DNA of 64,000 nt. It comes from Dendrolimus kikuchii (Eukaryota; Arthropoda; Insecta; Lepidoptera; Lasiocampidae). The position numbers were made by a program, and so were the translations under genes. The DNA is taken from positions 17,045,401 to 17,109,400 of the forward strand of contig CM034405.1 of NCBI GenBank assembly GCA_019925095.2, given 5' to 3'. A model generated the notes under the pieces. The model searched no databases and was not told the origin of the DNA. It saw only the letters and a list, made by a program, of their open reading frames with translations. This document shows, one piece after another, positions 52,633-63,979 of this stretch. Within the stretch, counting starts at the first letter, position 1; each line of letters opens with the position of its first letter.

Positions 52633-54689
52633 CATTTGTGTATTAGATTCTTAAGTAGCAGCCCAAACATTTAATGATCAGTTGCTTAGGTGGCGATTTC
52701 TATGGGTCCCATTTTAGCCAAGCGTTTATTTACTTGAAGATTATTCTGATATTTGATTATTCATGATAATTAATACCTATACCTAACACTGACCAAAAAC
52801 CTTGCGAAGTGATATATAAACAAAATCTTTTAAAAAATAAAATATTGCCTCCACTGATTCTGATGGAAATTAATAATAACATATACGTCACATAATCCTA
52901 TAAATTCCATAGAAATATTGTATCTTAGAATTGGGGCAGGTTACCGACCCGCTTGATAGAAAGCGATCACCGTCGCTTAAGGACTTTGCAACCTTAGGTA
53001 TGTCATCAGCATGTCTCCAGCCTCGAAGAACGATTACACGAGAATTTTCCTTCCAAATCGTTAAATTTAACCTCAAAAGTAAATTAGATGTTGTAATTCT
53101 TAGATGTAGCGGACTTTTCCTACAAAATGTGTAAAGAGACTTTACCTACAATAAAATTTTTAATATAACAAATAACGAAATAAATGACATTGAATCCGAT
53201 AGTTTTAGATGTTGCAAATTAAGGATCCGACGCTACAAGTCTTGATTAAAGCCACAAGCCATTCTCGTGGCTGTTTGCTAATTCGCAACACACTATTATA
53301 GTGCCTGATGATTCAGAATTCCGACTGTGTGCCAATCAATTTCCGCGTGTACCCCACACTGTACATCATGACACGTTTCCTAACGGCGCCAGAATTGAGT
53401 CACTCGTACTAGTAGCACTAGCTGTTCTTCAATATTATCGTTTAACACAGTGATCTGTCTGTTTATTAGTTGAGTTATCGCAATTCTCATTACGCTAATT
53501 AATCTCTTTACGGTGTATTTGGCACATCTATTTGCAAACCCTATTTCTTGTGTTGTTAATTTCTAACTGATGCTGGTCAGCACATTACATATTTTCAAAG
53601 TCAGAACAACAATTCTGCTCACACTGTTTATTGATACCAACAAAGGACTATAATAGAATCGATTTTTGGTGGGAATTTGAAAAGCAACGTTTTATTTTCA
53701 CTATTATCTTCGTTTCAGTGTCAGTCAAAGATCTACCATTTGACTGAAGCTGGGGTGGAAGATAATATGGATCGAGCATCAATTAACCTGGTGCCAATTG
53801 GCTTAAAAATGATTAGCTAACATTAATATTCATGAATACTCACACCAACGATTCAGAGCCTTATCTTGAAAAAAAAAAGAATCATGAAATCCTAGTTCAA
53901 TTGTTATATTTCCTATCAATAATTTCGAATTTTATTCAATACGTAAACATTGCGACCTAGTTTCGTGAAGATAAGCATGTGCCCTTTTTACATCATCCAG
54001 TACCTAATTCCTTCTTTCAACAACTTTATGAACTACCATTAATAATAAGCAACCAGATGAAGGATATAGTTGCAGACAGGTCATCGACCACATTACAAAA
54101 ACATTTCCGATTTGTGTCCGTCCGCACTGATTGCAAGTAACGGTACCAGAGATATGGGGCCACGGCGCGAAAACGCTATTTAGTCTGTTTAAATTGACTC
54201 CTCCGAACGTGAGAGTAATCGCTTCAAGCTTTAATACAATAACGTGTTGAGGCCAATTATCTATGTTAACGAGCTAGTTTTATTTGTGTATTGTTGTAGG
54301 TCTCGGAGGAATCATTGCTTTGTTGATTGGTAGCAATTCAAGAAACTCAAGAATTTTCTTTATGAATTAAAAAAAATTACTTCCATAACTAATAGTTCCA
54401 CTGAAACTGCAATATTTCCTATATCAATTTTTTTTATTTCTCTAGTTTCATAATGCAGATTTTATCAAACGTACCTATATATTTTCCTTCATCTCGAATT
54501 TGGAGAATCGCTTACTGAAGTTAATACGTGTCTAGATATACCGGTAGTTGTAGGACATAGCATAGAATTACAATTTATGTTGATACCTGTACGTACATCA
54601 TATGAAACTGCGAAAACAAACTCTTCACGCCCTCTTCGACTTCTCTATATAAGTTTATATATTTATATTGGTCAATACGAATTTTGATC
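52633..54689. other. Anonymous DNA
   Basis: 52940-53020 faintly recalls the R310/LINE 3' end (CGCTTGATAGAAAGCGATCACCG, cut here to GATAGAAAGCGATCACCG). No gene or further repeat. Confidence 0.4.
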
Positions 54690-54882
54690 AAGTCCGCGCT
54701 CGCGGACCGCGTTCGTAATACCGAAGTAAGAAAGAGAGTGTCGGGGTGAAGGTAAGGAAAGGAATTGAAGGTCAAAGAAGCAAGTGAGGTGTGTAAGAAT
54801 AAGCCTAAATAGCGCTCTGTTGTTCGTGCCTACCCCGCAAAGGAACTGGCGTGAAGTTATGTATGTATGTATGTATGTATGT
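54690..54882 (+). mobile_element. RTE-A copy with large internal deletion
   Basis: Joins CGGACCGCGTTCGTAATACC...GGTAAGGAAAGGAATTGAAG directly to GTCAAAGAAGCAAGTGAGG and the (TATG)n tail, skipping ~230 bp. Near-identical 12-bp flanks AATACGAATTTT / AATATGAATTTT. Confidence 0.8.
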
Positions 54883-56546
54883 AATATGAATTTTCTTAAT
54901 TATTCCTTTTCCTGGTCTAATTAAAAAAAAATCTTCAATTCTCATTTTATAATTTCAAACAACAGTCTCTACCTTCTTTGCAACTACTTGATATACAATA
55001 TCTAATTCTATTTTGATCAATATATTAAATAACGTTGGCATTATAGACATTAATATTACCTTATATATCTACACTTAATACGACCACTGAATCAACATAA
55101 TTTTTATATAGTAAGCTAGTTATAAATACCACTTCGCAACTGTTATTAACGGTAATAGCAAAGATACAATTGAAAATTTTCAAATGTAGTCCACGCCACA
55201 AATAAAGATTTTGTCATTCTACTCACGAAAAAGTGTCTCCTTAAACATAATGGAACATTCTTCTTGTGTACAGTTGAGTAATATTATGGTCAATAACAAA
55301 AACGAGGTACATTAATTTATAACCTTATATAGATTGATCCGTGTAATACTCGCAATAAGTTCTTCATTAAATTGAAAACTGTAAGTTTTATACATATGTA
55401 TTTATAGAAAAAATCCTACTCTATATAAAATTTCTTGATATTATTATAATAAATTAATATTTATTATTTCTTCACGAACAACACTTCCGTTTTATATACT
55501 ATTTAAAAACACATTACTTCTTTGAAATATCTAAATTTTAAAACAGTAATTGACATCTAAAGTCTTGACATGTGACATGACTATGTTTTCTAAACAAAAA
55601 AACGTGAGGGGCATTTGGATCACCGATGCGTGTAAATAATCTACTTTATCTAACGCTACTTTAATCGAAAGTGGTTGGTTATTTTTTATATTTAGCAGTT
55701 GGACATAAAGGAATTACATTAAACTTCCTCATATTCGGGGAACAGACTCAAATGTAATTAAGTCTTGGGAATCAGCAATCAAAAATCTACACATCAAGGC
55801 ACTTACGTCTCCATTATTAATAGTGACTTTGTTTTCTAATCTTATTTAAAAACATCCAGGCAGGGCCGCCACGTTCTGTGCATCCTGCTAAGTAGATTAA
55901 TGAAACGTCCGAGAGATGATTTAAGAATGTCTTATAAGCGAACACCACAACAATCACCTGCTGATCGTGAGGAAATCTGCAGATCGAGATTTCCGATTTG
56001 TCAAACCCGTCAATCTGTTTCGAACATGGATGGCAAGTAACAGTTTTACGGCTAAATGTAACCCATTAGAGTTACAAAATATATACCTACTTAAAGATAA
56101 TAAGACCACAAAACAATTGATGTCAAGGGGACGCGCATCGAATGTGATATCGCAGACCATGAACTGTCAATCAATACGACAGATAACATTCAACACGTTT
56201 ACCGCACGACTCATACAAAAAGCAACAATATCATTATTGAATTAGAAACGTGTGAATAAAATTTCGTGATTACTTCTGAAACAGAAACAACAATCAATCA
56301 GTCAATCAACATCAATTCTTACGTGATGTTATAGTACAAAACTGAATTTAATTTCAAAAAATTCTTAAAAACGTAGATACATACATTGTGTATCATTACT
56401 GCTGTCTCCTATAAACGTTGAAACGATGGATATCTACTTACCATGATCTTGTTATACGCCTTTCGCATCAGCTACTTTCATCAATCTCTTGATACATGCA
56501 GGTCTGTTTGAAATGCTTTTTTTACCTTCAAAATATTGTTTAATAG
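54883..56546. other. Anonymous AT-rich DNA
   Basis: No supported feature. An open frame at 55967-56245 has no motif and AT-driven composition. Confidence 0.45.
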
Positions 56547-57085
56547 TAGATTGTTACACGAGATGTGAAAGTGACATATTTAGGCACGAGATAGTTTCGA
56601 GTGCCTAAATAGGCCTTTCACCCGAGGTTAACACTCTGATTTTCATTTTGAATATGAGGAAAGTAAATAAAAACTGATTAGTTAAACAAACAACTACTTT
56701 TGTAATAAAATCAGGTACGTCACATATGAAACGTCAAGTAATTTTTTTTGTGTGGTATTCTACCAGCCAGTATTTTTTTAGATAGATAACACTTTATTGT
56801 ACACCATTACAGAAAAACTTACGAACTAGTATTAGTCTAGTTGGGTACAAAGGGCGGTCTTATCGCTAAAAAGCGATCTCTTCCAGACAACCGGACAGTT
56901 TTTTGTGACTGCTGAGAGAATATTTAATTCAAATTTATGTCAATCAAATAATAATTTAGTGAAAAGTAATTTATAAGTATAAAATGACATTACAAAATTG
57001 TTGATTATTTTATTACAATTTTTGGCGTGATTTGACAGTGGTTGTAAAAAAAAAGTTGGGACATGAGTCGCATGGTTCACAGTTT
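56547..57085 (+). mobile_element. Element G, second copy (one arm plus interior)
   Basis: TAGATTGTTACACGAG start. It then follows the right arm and interior of 49201-50870 read in reverse (GTGCCTAAATAGGCC, ACGTCACATATGAAACGTC, AAAAGTAATTTATAAGTAT, ACAGTGGTTGTAAAAA). The opposite arm was not found. Confidence 0.65.
56776..56894 (-). repeat. LINE-D 3' end inside element G
   Basis: AGATAGATAACACTTTATTG, then GGGCGGTCTTATCGC and AGCGATCTCTTCCAGACAAC. It interrupts the G sequence. Confidence 0.75.
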
Positions 57086-58460
57086 TCTAAATTTTTTGAC
57101 AGCAGGGAGAATCGTTCTCCAGGGGCAAAAAGTGCTGTTTTCGTTCTTGTGATTAGGCAACTCCAAGCGTACTTTTAGAATATGAGAAAAGAAAAGAAAT
57201 ATACGATGTCTATTGTTTATAAATTCTTTCTCCTTGCTTCAATTTTTAAACAGAATCCACTATATTCAGCTCAATGGCGTCACCAAGAGTATGCCCCCCC
57301 TCCCATGTATAATTTTAAAAGTGACTTACCATTGTATGTCTGTTCTGTTTGTTCGTATTCATATTTCGACATGTAAAATGTCATTTCAATACATACCATT
57401 GTTTATTCTTGTTATACTTTAGAATTACATTTACCGGGTTTATATTATCATGTTATTATCCGGTTTTTACCCACCTTACAATTGGTAAAAACTTGACATT
57501 ATTTGTATGGAGTTCAGCGTGTCCTAATTGGGGTTGTTATCCCCAAAAATTTGTTTGAGTTGAAAAAATTTGGGGTTGGTTGTCTCTGTGATTTCAAAAT
57601 TCGAGTCAAGCATTAAGATGTATGTAATAGTGACGAAGGTCTGGATGACATGTTACTCATGGTATAATAGTTTAAACAAATTGGAGATTAAAGTTTTTAT
57701 ATATTTTCTAGAGTGACAAACAATTTAATTTCACAGCATTTGATAGTGAAATTAAACCTCATATAACAAACATTCAACTTTAAAGCAGATCTTAACGCGA
57801 ATTCAGAAAACATATATTCACATCACATAACCCTAAAAGCAATTAGCGTCATAGCGTTAATATGTGGCTATCAAAGTAGAAGAGGGTCGACGGGTAAGGA
57901 TGGAATTTAGGGCAACTACTAAGCCGCAATGAGTAGTAATCCCAAGGATCCTGTGTATTAGTTATGTTGGCTTGGGAAGTGAGTAATGCTGAAAGATAAA
58001 ACATTAATAGAGAATAAAGTATATTCTATACTATTCTATTTAACACTGCCATCTGCTGTCCCGATTATCATTTACTATTATTTCACTTTCTTCTTTTTGT
58101 AATTTAATAACAATGTAGATAGATACACGTCCAAAGATGTTGTTTAAATCAAGATGTCCTAAAGCAGCTGCCTTTGCAGAATCGCTTATTAGTAAAATTG
58201 ACACGTGTCTAGTTAGGTAGGTATAAGACAGAGCCATAAAGTTTTACTTTATTTTGATACTTGCCGTAATCGTAGCACGAATATATCCCGGGTCCACACA
58301 TAAGATAGTTTTAATCCCGATAAACTACGTCGTTTCCATGGGATAGACGAATATAGCCAAAAAGTGGCGCTGCTGTCACGATATTTTGGTGCCGCCATTG
58401 CAATTCACCAACAAACACGTCGCCACAACAACGCGAGCGAAATTTCGCTAGTACTACTAC
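57086..58460. other. Anonymous DNA
   Basis: No supported gene or repeat. Includes a 14-bp palindrome, AGCGAAATTTCGCT, at 58436-58449. Confidence 0.4.
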
Positions 58461-58505
58461 TCCTATAAGTTGTTAAGGCTACCGTGACGGTGCAGTAAGT
58501 CAGGG

Positions 58506-58682
58506 ATGTTCACAGAAGTGCGAATCGATGGTTTTGCGGCCATCATTAGAAAGAGATGCGCATTCCTACTGGCCCGCGTTCGCGGCAGCACCAAAAGCTT
58601 GCTCAGTCTTTTTGTAAATCGATGGGACTCGCCACTGCTACGTAAATGGGTGCAACTGCACACCCAGTTAGATGCATGAGTT
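58506..58682 (+). pseudogene. LINE ORF2 C-terminal tail
   Basis: Reads MFTEVRIDGFAAIIRKRCAF, LLARVRGSTKSLLSLFVNRW and DSPLLRKWVQLH to a stop. The IRKR-x-x-x-LLxRVRGS-x-x-x-L and RWDSPLLR blocks match LINE C-termini I know from Lepidoptera, and the same layout occurs on the opposite strand at 62034. An upstream in-frame stop and the missing RT show it is a relic. The overlapping minus-strand frame 58463-58786 is its shadow. Confidence 0.7.
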
Positions 58683-58991
58683 TGTTTTCTGCCGCCTCGC
58701 GGCCCGGTGGCAGAGTCCATACTTGAAGTCATTTTGGTATACATGTCCCTTTGATGCCGTGGAGTAGAAACATTGATAATAGTCATAATGACGCGGTGTG
58801 ATGCTCTAGTATTTGTCTTAGTAATTAATGTTATGCCGTGAATTCATTTGAACTTTGATAATATGGAAATAGTTTTATAATATAAAATTGTATATATAGT
58901 ACGGAAATACTCAATTTTCTGAAATAAATGAATAATTATTATAATTGGAAAACATACACTGTCGCTTTCAAGTTCACGGCCGAAGAATGAA
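58683..58991. other. Anonymous AT-rich DNA
   Basis: No supported feature. Confidence 0.4.
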
Positions 58992-59183
58992 TATTAGGTA
59001 CTTACATATTATGAAGTTGGCGTTTTGTCGTACTGGCCACTTTGATCTCAAATATCTCCTCTTTGGGTAGGAATTCCAATTTCAAATTTATACAGCTATT
59101 TACTTATGCTTTTGTGTTTTGAAAACCGTATTTCATTTGTTTTTTCCTCTTTTGGTTTTTCTTTGCGTCACTCAGTTTACAAA

Positions 59184-60529
59184 ATGGAAAACTTGAATTT
59201 TTTTATTTATTTTTATTGCAGGAGATCAGCAGACAGGCAGACGGCCCACTTGATGGAAAGCGGTTACCATCGCCTATGGACATTTGCAACACCAAGTTGC
59301 TGCAAATGCGCTGCTGCTCTCTTAAGGGAAACTGGAACCTGGTCACTAATGCCGGAACACAACTCAAGGTTGTTCTGGCGACATACTTTAGACCAGGGGT
59401 GGTAGCCATCCAGTCGGGCGAATGCCCTACCACCTGGCTGTGGGTTGTTAAGTCGCCTCTTACGACAGGCCGCCCGGCCGCAGGAAATTGTATTCTTTCT
59501 CCGTTCCTGCACGGATAATAATGAAATATGAAATATCGCATTATTTACGAGTACGAGTTCCATCGTGGCACCAGTGCTGCCGAAACGGCTCGAAGGATTG
59601 ATGATGTGTATGGCGGCGGTGTCGCAAAAGAAAACACAGTGCGTTTTGGGTCCAACGTTTTTGTTCTGGAAATTTCGACCTGCAGAACAAGCCCCGTGGA
59701 CGGCCGGAGACCAAAGTTGATAATGCAGAATTGAAGGCTATTGTGGAAGCGGATCCATCGCAAACCACGTCCGAGATAGCTGCAGGCTGCGGTGTTAGTG
59801 ATAAAACTGTTTTAATTCACTTGAAGCAAATTGGGAAGGTGAAAAAGCTTGAAAGGTGGGTACCTCATGAATTGAGTGCAACAAACCGACAAACGCGCGT
59901 CGACTGCTGCGTTACATTACTCAACCGGCACAATAATGAAGGGATTTTAAATCGAATCATTAGCTGTGATGAAAAGTGGATCCTGTACGATAATCGGAAA
60001 CGCTCATCACAATTTCTGAACCCTGGCGAACCAGCCAAATCCTACCCCAAGGTAAATTGACTCAAAAAAATTACTTGTGAGCGTTTGGTGGACTAGTGCC
60101 GGTGTCGTTCACTACAGTTTTCTTAAATCTGGCCAGACGATTACGGCGGAGGTCTATTGTCAGCAACTGCAAACCATGATGGAAAAGCTAGCTGCTAAAC
60201 AACCGAGGCTGGTCAATCGCTCTAGGCCACTGCTGTTTCAGGACAACGCTAGACCACACACTGCACAACACACGGCTACCAAATTAGAGGAGCTTCAATT
60301 GGAATGTCTAAGACATCCACCGTACTCCTCGGACCTTGCTCCAACAGATTACCATTCTTTTCGAAATTAGGATAACTTCTTGCAAGGGAACAAATTCAAC
60401 TCCGATGGGGCAGTCCAAAGCGCCTTCAAAGATTTTATTGATTCCCGTCCGAATGGTTTTTTTAGTAAAGGGATCAATGAACTACCTATGAGATGGCAGA
60501 AGTGCATAGATAGCAAATACTTTGATTAA
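59184..60529 (+). pseudogene. mariner transposase (DD34D), decayed
   Basis: Cut-and-paste transposase. The likely start ATG (59184) reads MENL and is then split by R310; the frame resumes at KYRIIYEYEFHRGTSAAETA. The helix-turn-helix region follows (DPSQTTSEIAAGCGVSDKTV), then KVKKLERWVPHEL. The catalytic triad is D in ISCDEKW (59968), D in FQDNARPH (60242) and D in PTDYH (60347), with exactly 34 residues between the last two. Lesions: the R310 insertion, a lost T near 59647, a frameshift with early stop near 60052-60070, and a nonsense TAG at 60368-60370 (FRN*DNF). The frame ends KCIDSKYFD at 60529. The motif style is closest to cecropia-subfamily mariners (the SETMAR/Hsmar1 group), from memory. 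Confidence 0.92.
59198..59525 (-). mobile_element. R310 inserted in the mariner transposase
   Basis: Full-length R310 with its poly(A) end at the left. It interrupts the transposase after about four codons: left TTGAA, right ATGAAATATC, where TGAA may be the target duplication. Confidence 0.88.
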
Positions 60530-60609
60530 ATAAATATATTATATTTTTTTTAAATCGACTATATGATCCTCCCTTACAAAACGCCAATTTCATATGTAAA
60601 GACCTAATA

Positions 60610-61628
60610 TTAAATATTCTTGTTCAGTAGATCGTCAATGCAATCTCCAATAGTAAAATTATCAAATTCCTATATTCTGTTCTTATTTATAAGACATTTT
60701 TTGGAATGCAATTTTAGTTAAATTGTATATTTAGATGGCTAATTTAAAGTATTTTCTATTATTTTAATATCTAACTTTAGCTGTTGACTAAGCTGTTTAG
60801 GTAAATCATTAAATAATGTAACTGATTACAATTATTGTGTGGGTCTTGTACCCAAATAATCTTCTAAGAAAAACAATGTATAATACAATGAAACACTTCC
60901 ATGAATCGTTCCGATAACTAATAAAAGTTTAATCAAACAATTCAAATATTTCAATTAATATACGAACTGCAAAATGGCTAAAGTAGCGGGAACATTGCAC
61001 ACATGTTACCGTGTTTGTTTTGTATCCAATATCCACAATGTATGCCTCGCAACGCTCCACATACTGCGAATTACGTACACCGTCTGCATAGTATTATTTT
61101 ACGTTCATAATCACGTATTTTATATTGCATGAATATAAATAAACTCGGAAAAAAGCGGAGTTCGCGAACAATGTAGAAAAAAATCGTAGATATAATGTTC
61201 ACACACATAATTAGATGGGTTTTTAAATAACACAGAATGCGGCAGAGGTGGCAAAGTTTTAAAGACTTAAAGATTGAAATTGAAATTTCGTACTTAGGTC
61301 ATTAAGAGACACGCGGCATCCGACCAGCACCCGATCACCTTGCTTGCAAGCTGTCCACGCCCGAGCGGCGAGTGAACAACTCGGTGACAACCCGCTGCTT
61401 TTAGTGATTTACGTTTAGAGGCCATTCATTAATGACGTAAGGATGATTTTGACAAAAATATATTTACAATACTTTATAGGCAATACAATAAATACCCTAT
61501 TACTTAAAGGCATCTCTACTAGACAACCGAAATTTATAGGAATTTTTTAGTTAATCTGGAGATATAGCAAACCTTTGTTTCTGGTGCAGAACGAAACGTA
61601 ATAGATATACGGACTTAAGTTTATTTAG
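60610..61628. other. Anonymous AT-rich DNA
   Basis: 61419-61460 (TTTAGAGGCCATTCATTAAT, GACGTAAGG) is a lone degenerate end of the MITE family at 32586. Otherwise nothing recognised. Confidence 0.4.
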
Positions 61629-61651
61629 AAATAATAATAATAATAATAATT
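61629..61651 (+). repeat. (AAT)n microsatellite
   Basis: About seven AAT repeats immediately before a LINE tail. Confidence 0.8.
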
Positions 61652-61660
61652 TAGCCTTGA

Positions 61661-61850
61661 TCACCACCTTGAAAGGCTCTCGCTTGGTATCTGGTTGAAG
61701 GGTCGGATGCAGAAGGCAGCTCTGTTAGACACGGCCCGTATTGTGAGGAGATTCCTGTGTCTGGAGCCTTAACCACCGGTAGCCTGGACCCTAGGCCCCA
61801 CTGCCGGCGAAGATCAGTTTTTTATATTTTTTTTATAAATAAATTTGTAT
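61661..61850 (+). pseudogene. LINE ORF2 C-terminal tail and 3' UTR
   Basis: Reads HLEKLSLGIWLKGRMQKAAL and LDTARIVRRFLCLEP then stop, a terminus I have seen on lepidopteran LINE polyproteins. It continues into TAGGCCCCACTGCCGGCGAA and an AT-rich end. It sits directly after an (AAT)n tract; Dong-type LINEs are known to insert in TAA repeats, but this assignment is speculative. Confidence 0.6.
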
Positions 61851-62033
61851 TTTTTATAAGAAAAATGTAAAAAATTTGGAAATAAAATATATATGTAAAT
61901 AATAATTTATTTATTTAAAGACAACACAGTCCAATACAAATATACATACACGAATAAACAGTCTAATACAAATATACACAAATATACACACTATAATGTT
62001 ATTAGTAATTAGTTTTTTTTCCTTATGTCTATG

Positions 62034-62175
62034 TTAGTAATTAATGACGAGCACTGATTTAGTTCTTTTAATGAAGGACCAAATCAGTGGGCAATCAAAC
62101 TTATCAGCTATTCCCTTCAGGATGCTGTTGCTGCTACCACGCAATCTGCCCAGTAACGAAATGAAATGAAACATA
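62034..62175 (-). pseudogene. LINE ORF2 C-terminal tail
   Basis: The minus strand reads MFHFISLLGRLRGSSNSILK, GIADKFDCPLIWSFIKRTKS and VLVINY, stop at 62034-62036. Parallel to LLARVRGSTKSLLSLFVNRW at 58506, so the same LINE clade. Only the tail remains. Confidence 0.7.
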
Positions 62176-62562
62176 TATTTTAAACAGCAAAACGTCACAG
62201 AACGATAGAAAATTAACCTGTGGCAACATCATGGACTGTAAGTTTGTAACTACGATATGGACAAGGTATCTACAATTTATCCCAAAACAATATTTCTGCA
62301 AATGTATCATCCATCGAGCTGTATCTATCTGCTAAATGGTAATTTCATTCGCAACATGCTCTTGCTTAGTCAGATAAATAATGTACGACCTTGCAAACTT
62401 AAGAGAATTCGTTAAACTGGATTAAACGTTTGTTACGTTGCCGTGGCCTCAATGCATTTTGCTAATATTACATTGTAATTAGCCTCCTTGTTTACTCGAT
62501 TACGAAATCTGAGTTGATAGTGAGTTTTGTTTTGATATTGTTAAACTTTGGAAGCTTCGAGA
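62176..62562. other. Anonymous DNA
   Basis: No supported feature. Confidence 0.4.
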
Positions 62563-62693
62563 TTTTTTTTTTTTATTGCCGGAGATCAGCAGACAGGCAA
62601 ATGGCCCACTTGATGGAAAGCGGTTACCATCGCCTATGGACATTTGCAACACCAAAGGTGCTACAAATGCGCTGCTGCTCTCTTAAGGGAAGA
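62563..62693 (-). mobile_element. R310, 5'-truncated
   Basis: Only the 3' 130 bp, from poly(A) (seen as T12) to GCTCTCTTAAGGGAAGAG, are present. Loss of the 5' part with a preserved poly(A) end is the signature of incomplete reverse transcription. Confidence 0.85.
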
Positions 62694-63245
62694 GATTGGC
62701 TAAGGACGGCAAAGAATACTATTTGTGGTAGTGCAGCAGATATATACACTACAGATCAATGTTGTACCTAGATAGATTAAATAAAAAACAAATGACTGTG
62801 TACGAGTATTTATTTATTTAGGTTTATGGCTTGGCAACTAGGCCTTTAAGCCAGATCTTAGTTTATAATATAGTTTTTTCATTTTCTTAAGCCTATGTGT
62901 AGCACAGTTGAACTGTAGGTTATCAGCTGGTGCCATTCAACGGAGTTCTTGTGACAACTCAAAAGGCCACATTTGGCTATACAGTTCACATTTCTCACAA
63001 AACACATAATCGCTACTGAAAAACTATAAATATCCTACAACTATTGTTCATTTTAGAGAAATTTTACACATTTTTAGAAAATAAAACTGCACAGCACAAC
63101 ATCTCCTTTCAGTTCCCGCCAAAAACTCCTGTGTGCGAGTAGGACTTAAAGATACATAGTTGCTCTATACCTACCATACAAATATGAAGTTTTATACAAG
63201 ACAAATTCGAAAATAAATAAAGGTTTAAATAACATTTTTCAGATA
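62694..63245. other. Anonymous AT-rich DNA
   Basis: No supported feature. Confidence 0.4.
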
Positions 63246-63258
63246 ATAATTTACTAAA

Positions 63259-63557
63259 GTCGTGGCTGCGTAATGGCTAGCGCACGCGTCCCATGCTCAA
63301 AGGGCGCGGTTTCGATCCTGGCCGGAACGCATGCACTACTTAGGCAGTTTTCTGATCTAATGTGCATATTGTTACAATTACCACGTGCTATCAACGGTGA
63401 AGGAAAACATCGTGATGCAACCTGCACATCGAGATAACCGATGTGTCTAACCTGCCAAGCCGCCTTGGACAAGCGTGGTGGGTATATTGTCTGTTCCCCT
63501 ATGAGGAGGAGGCCCGAGCCCAGCAGTGGGACATTTATGGGCTGCTATTATTATTAT
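63259..63557 (+). mobile_element. SINE1, complete with 13-bp target duplication
   Basis: GTCGTGGCTGCGTAATGGCT head (A-box region TGGCTAGCGCACG), B box GGTTTCGATCC, body CACATCGAGATAACCGATGT, and end CCCAGCAGTGGGACATTTAT plus ATT repeats. ATAATTTACTAAA flanks it exactly (63246-63258 and 63558-63570), marking it as a fairly recent insertion. Confidence 0.9.
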
Positions 63558-63784
63558 ATAATTTACTAAAAATTGTACACCGAATCAGCAAAAAACATGT
63601 GACCTCTACAAAAGATCACGTGTTTTTTGCATTTTGTTTAACAACTCCTTCGAATACCTACCATGTTTTTATGCAATATATTATTTGAGTTTTCAAAATT
63701 AGCATTGTTAAGCTAAAAGTACAATGAAAGTTGAATTTCTTGTTCCTTCTGACAAACATTGTAGAACTTCTAAATCTCTTCTTA

Positions 63785-63979
63785 ACGCTAACAACACACT
63801 CATCGGCATGTTATAGTGGTTCTTTCTTCGTCCACGCAGTTAGATTATGGAACGCCCTGCCACACACAATCCGAGATGGTTCATCGGAGAGCAGTTTAAA
63901 AAAAAGTCAAAGGGCACTACTATCTATCTTCAATTATTCTTATATGTCTATATTTTACATTATATATTCTTGTATATAA
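63785..63979 (+). pseudogene. LINE ORF2 C-terminal tail
   Basis: Reads SGSFFVHAVRLWNALPHTIR then DGSSESSLKKSQRALLSIF and a stop at 63977-63979. This is the LWNxLPxxIR end of a jockey/CR1-type ORF2; the upstream protein is missing. Confidence 0.7.

Larger units (their letters stand above)
58994..60607 (+). mobile_element. mariner transposon, complete ends, inactive
   Basis: The inverted ends are TTAGGTACTTACATATTATG...TTGGCGTTTTGT (58994-59028) and the complement of TTAGGTCTTTACATATGAAA...TTGGCGTTTTGT (60573-60607), with TA on both sides (58992-58993, 60608-60609). Total 1614 bp; subtracting the R310 inserted at ~59198-59525 leaves about 1.29 kb, the normal size of a mariner. Confidence 0.92.

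Noticed and set aside
55967..56245. 92-codon ORF
   Set aside because: No motif, AT-driven composition and an equally long opposite-strand frame; likely chance.
58463..58786. 107-codon minus-strand ORF
   Set aside because: Overlaps, on the opposite strand, a plus-strand LINE tail with recognisable motifs; it is a shadow.
59216..59518. 100-codon open frame across R310 (and similar frames at 20573-20962, 29493-29837)
   Set aside because: Open on both strands in many copies of the same repeat and with no conserved protein motif; a composition effect of R310, not a gene.
59184..60529. Host SETMAR-like fusion gene
   Set aside because: No SET domain upstream, and the frame is broken by an insertion, frameshifts and a nonsense codon inside intact mariner ends.
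63259..63340. tRNA gene suggested by A- and B-box-like sequences (also 22844-23152 and 42727)
   Set aside because: No closing acceptor stem, extra bases in the B box, and the block continues into a repeated body and tail: a tRNA-derived SINE.
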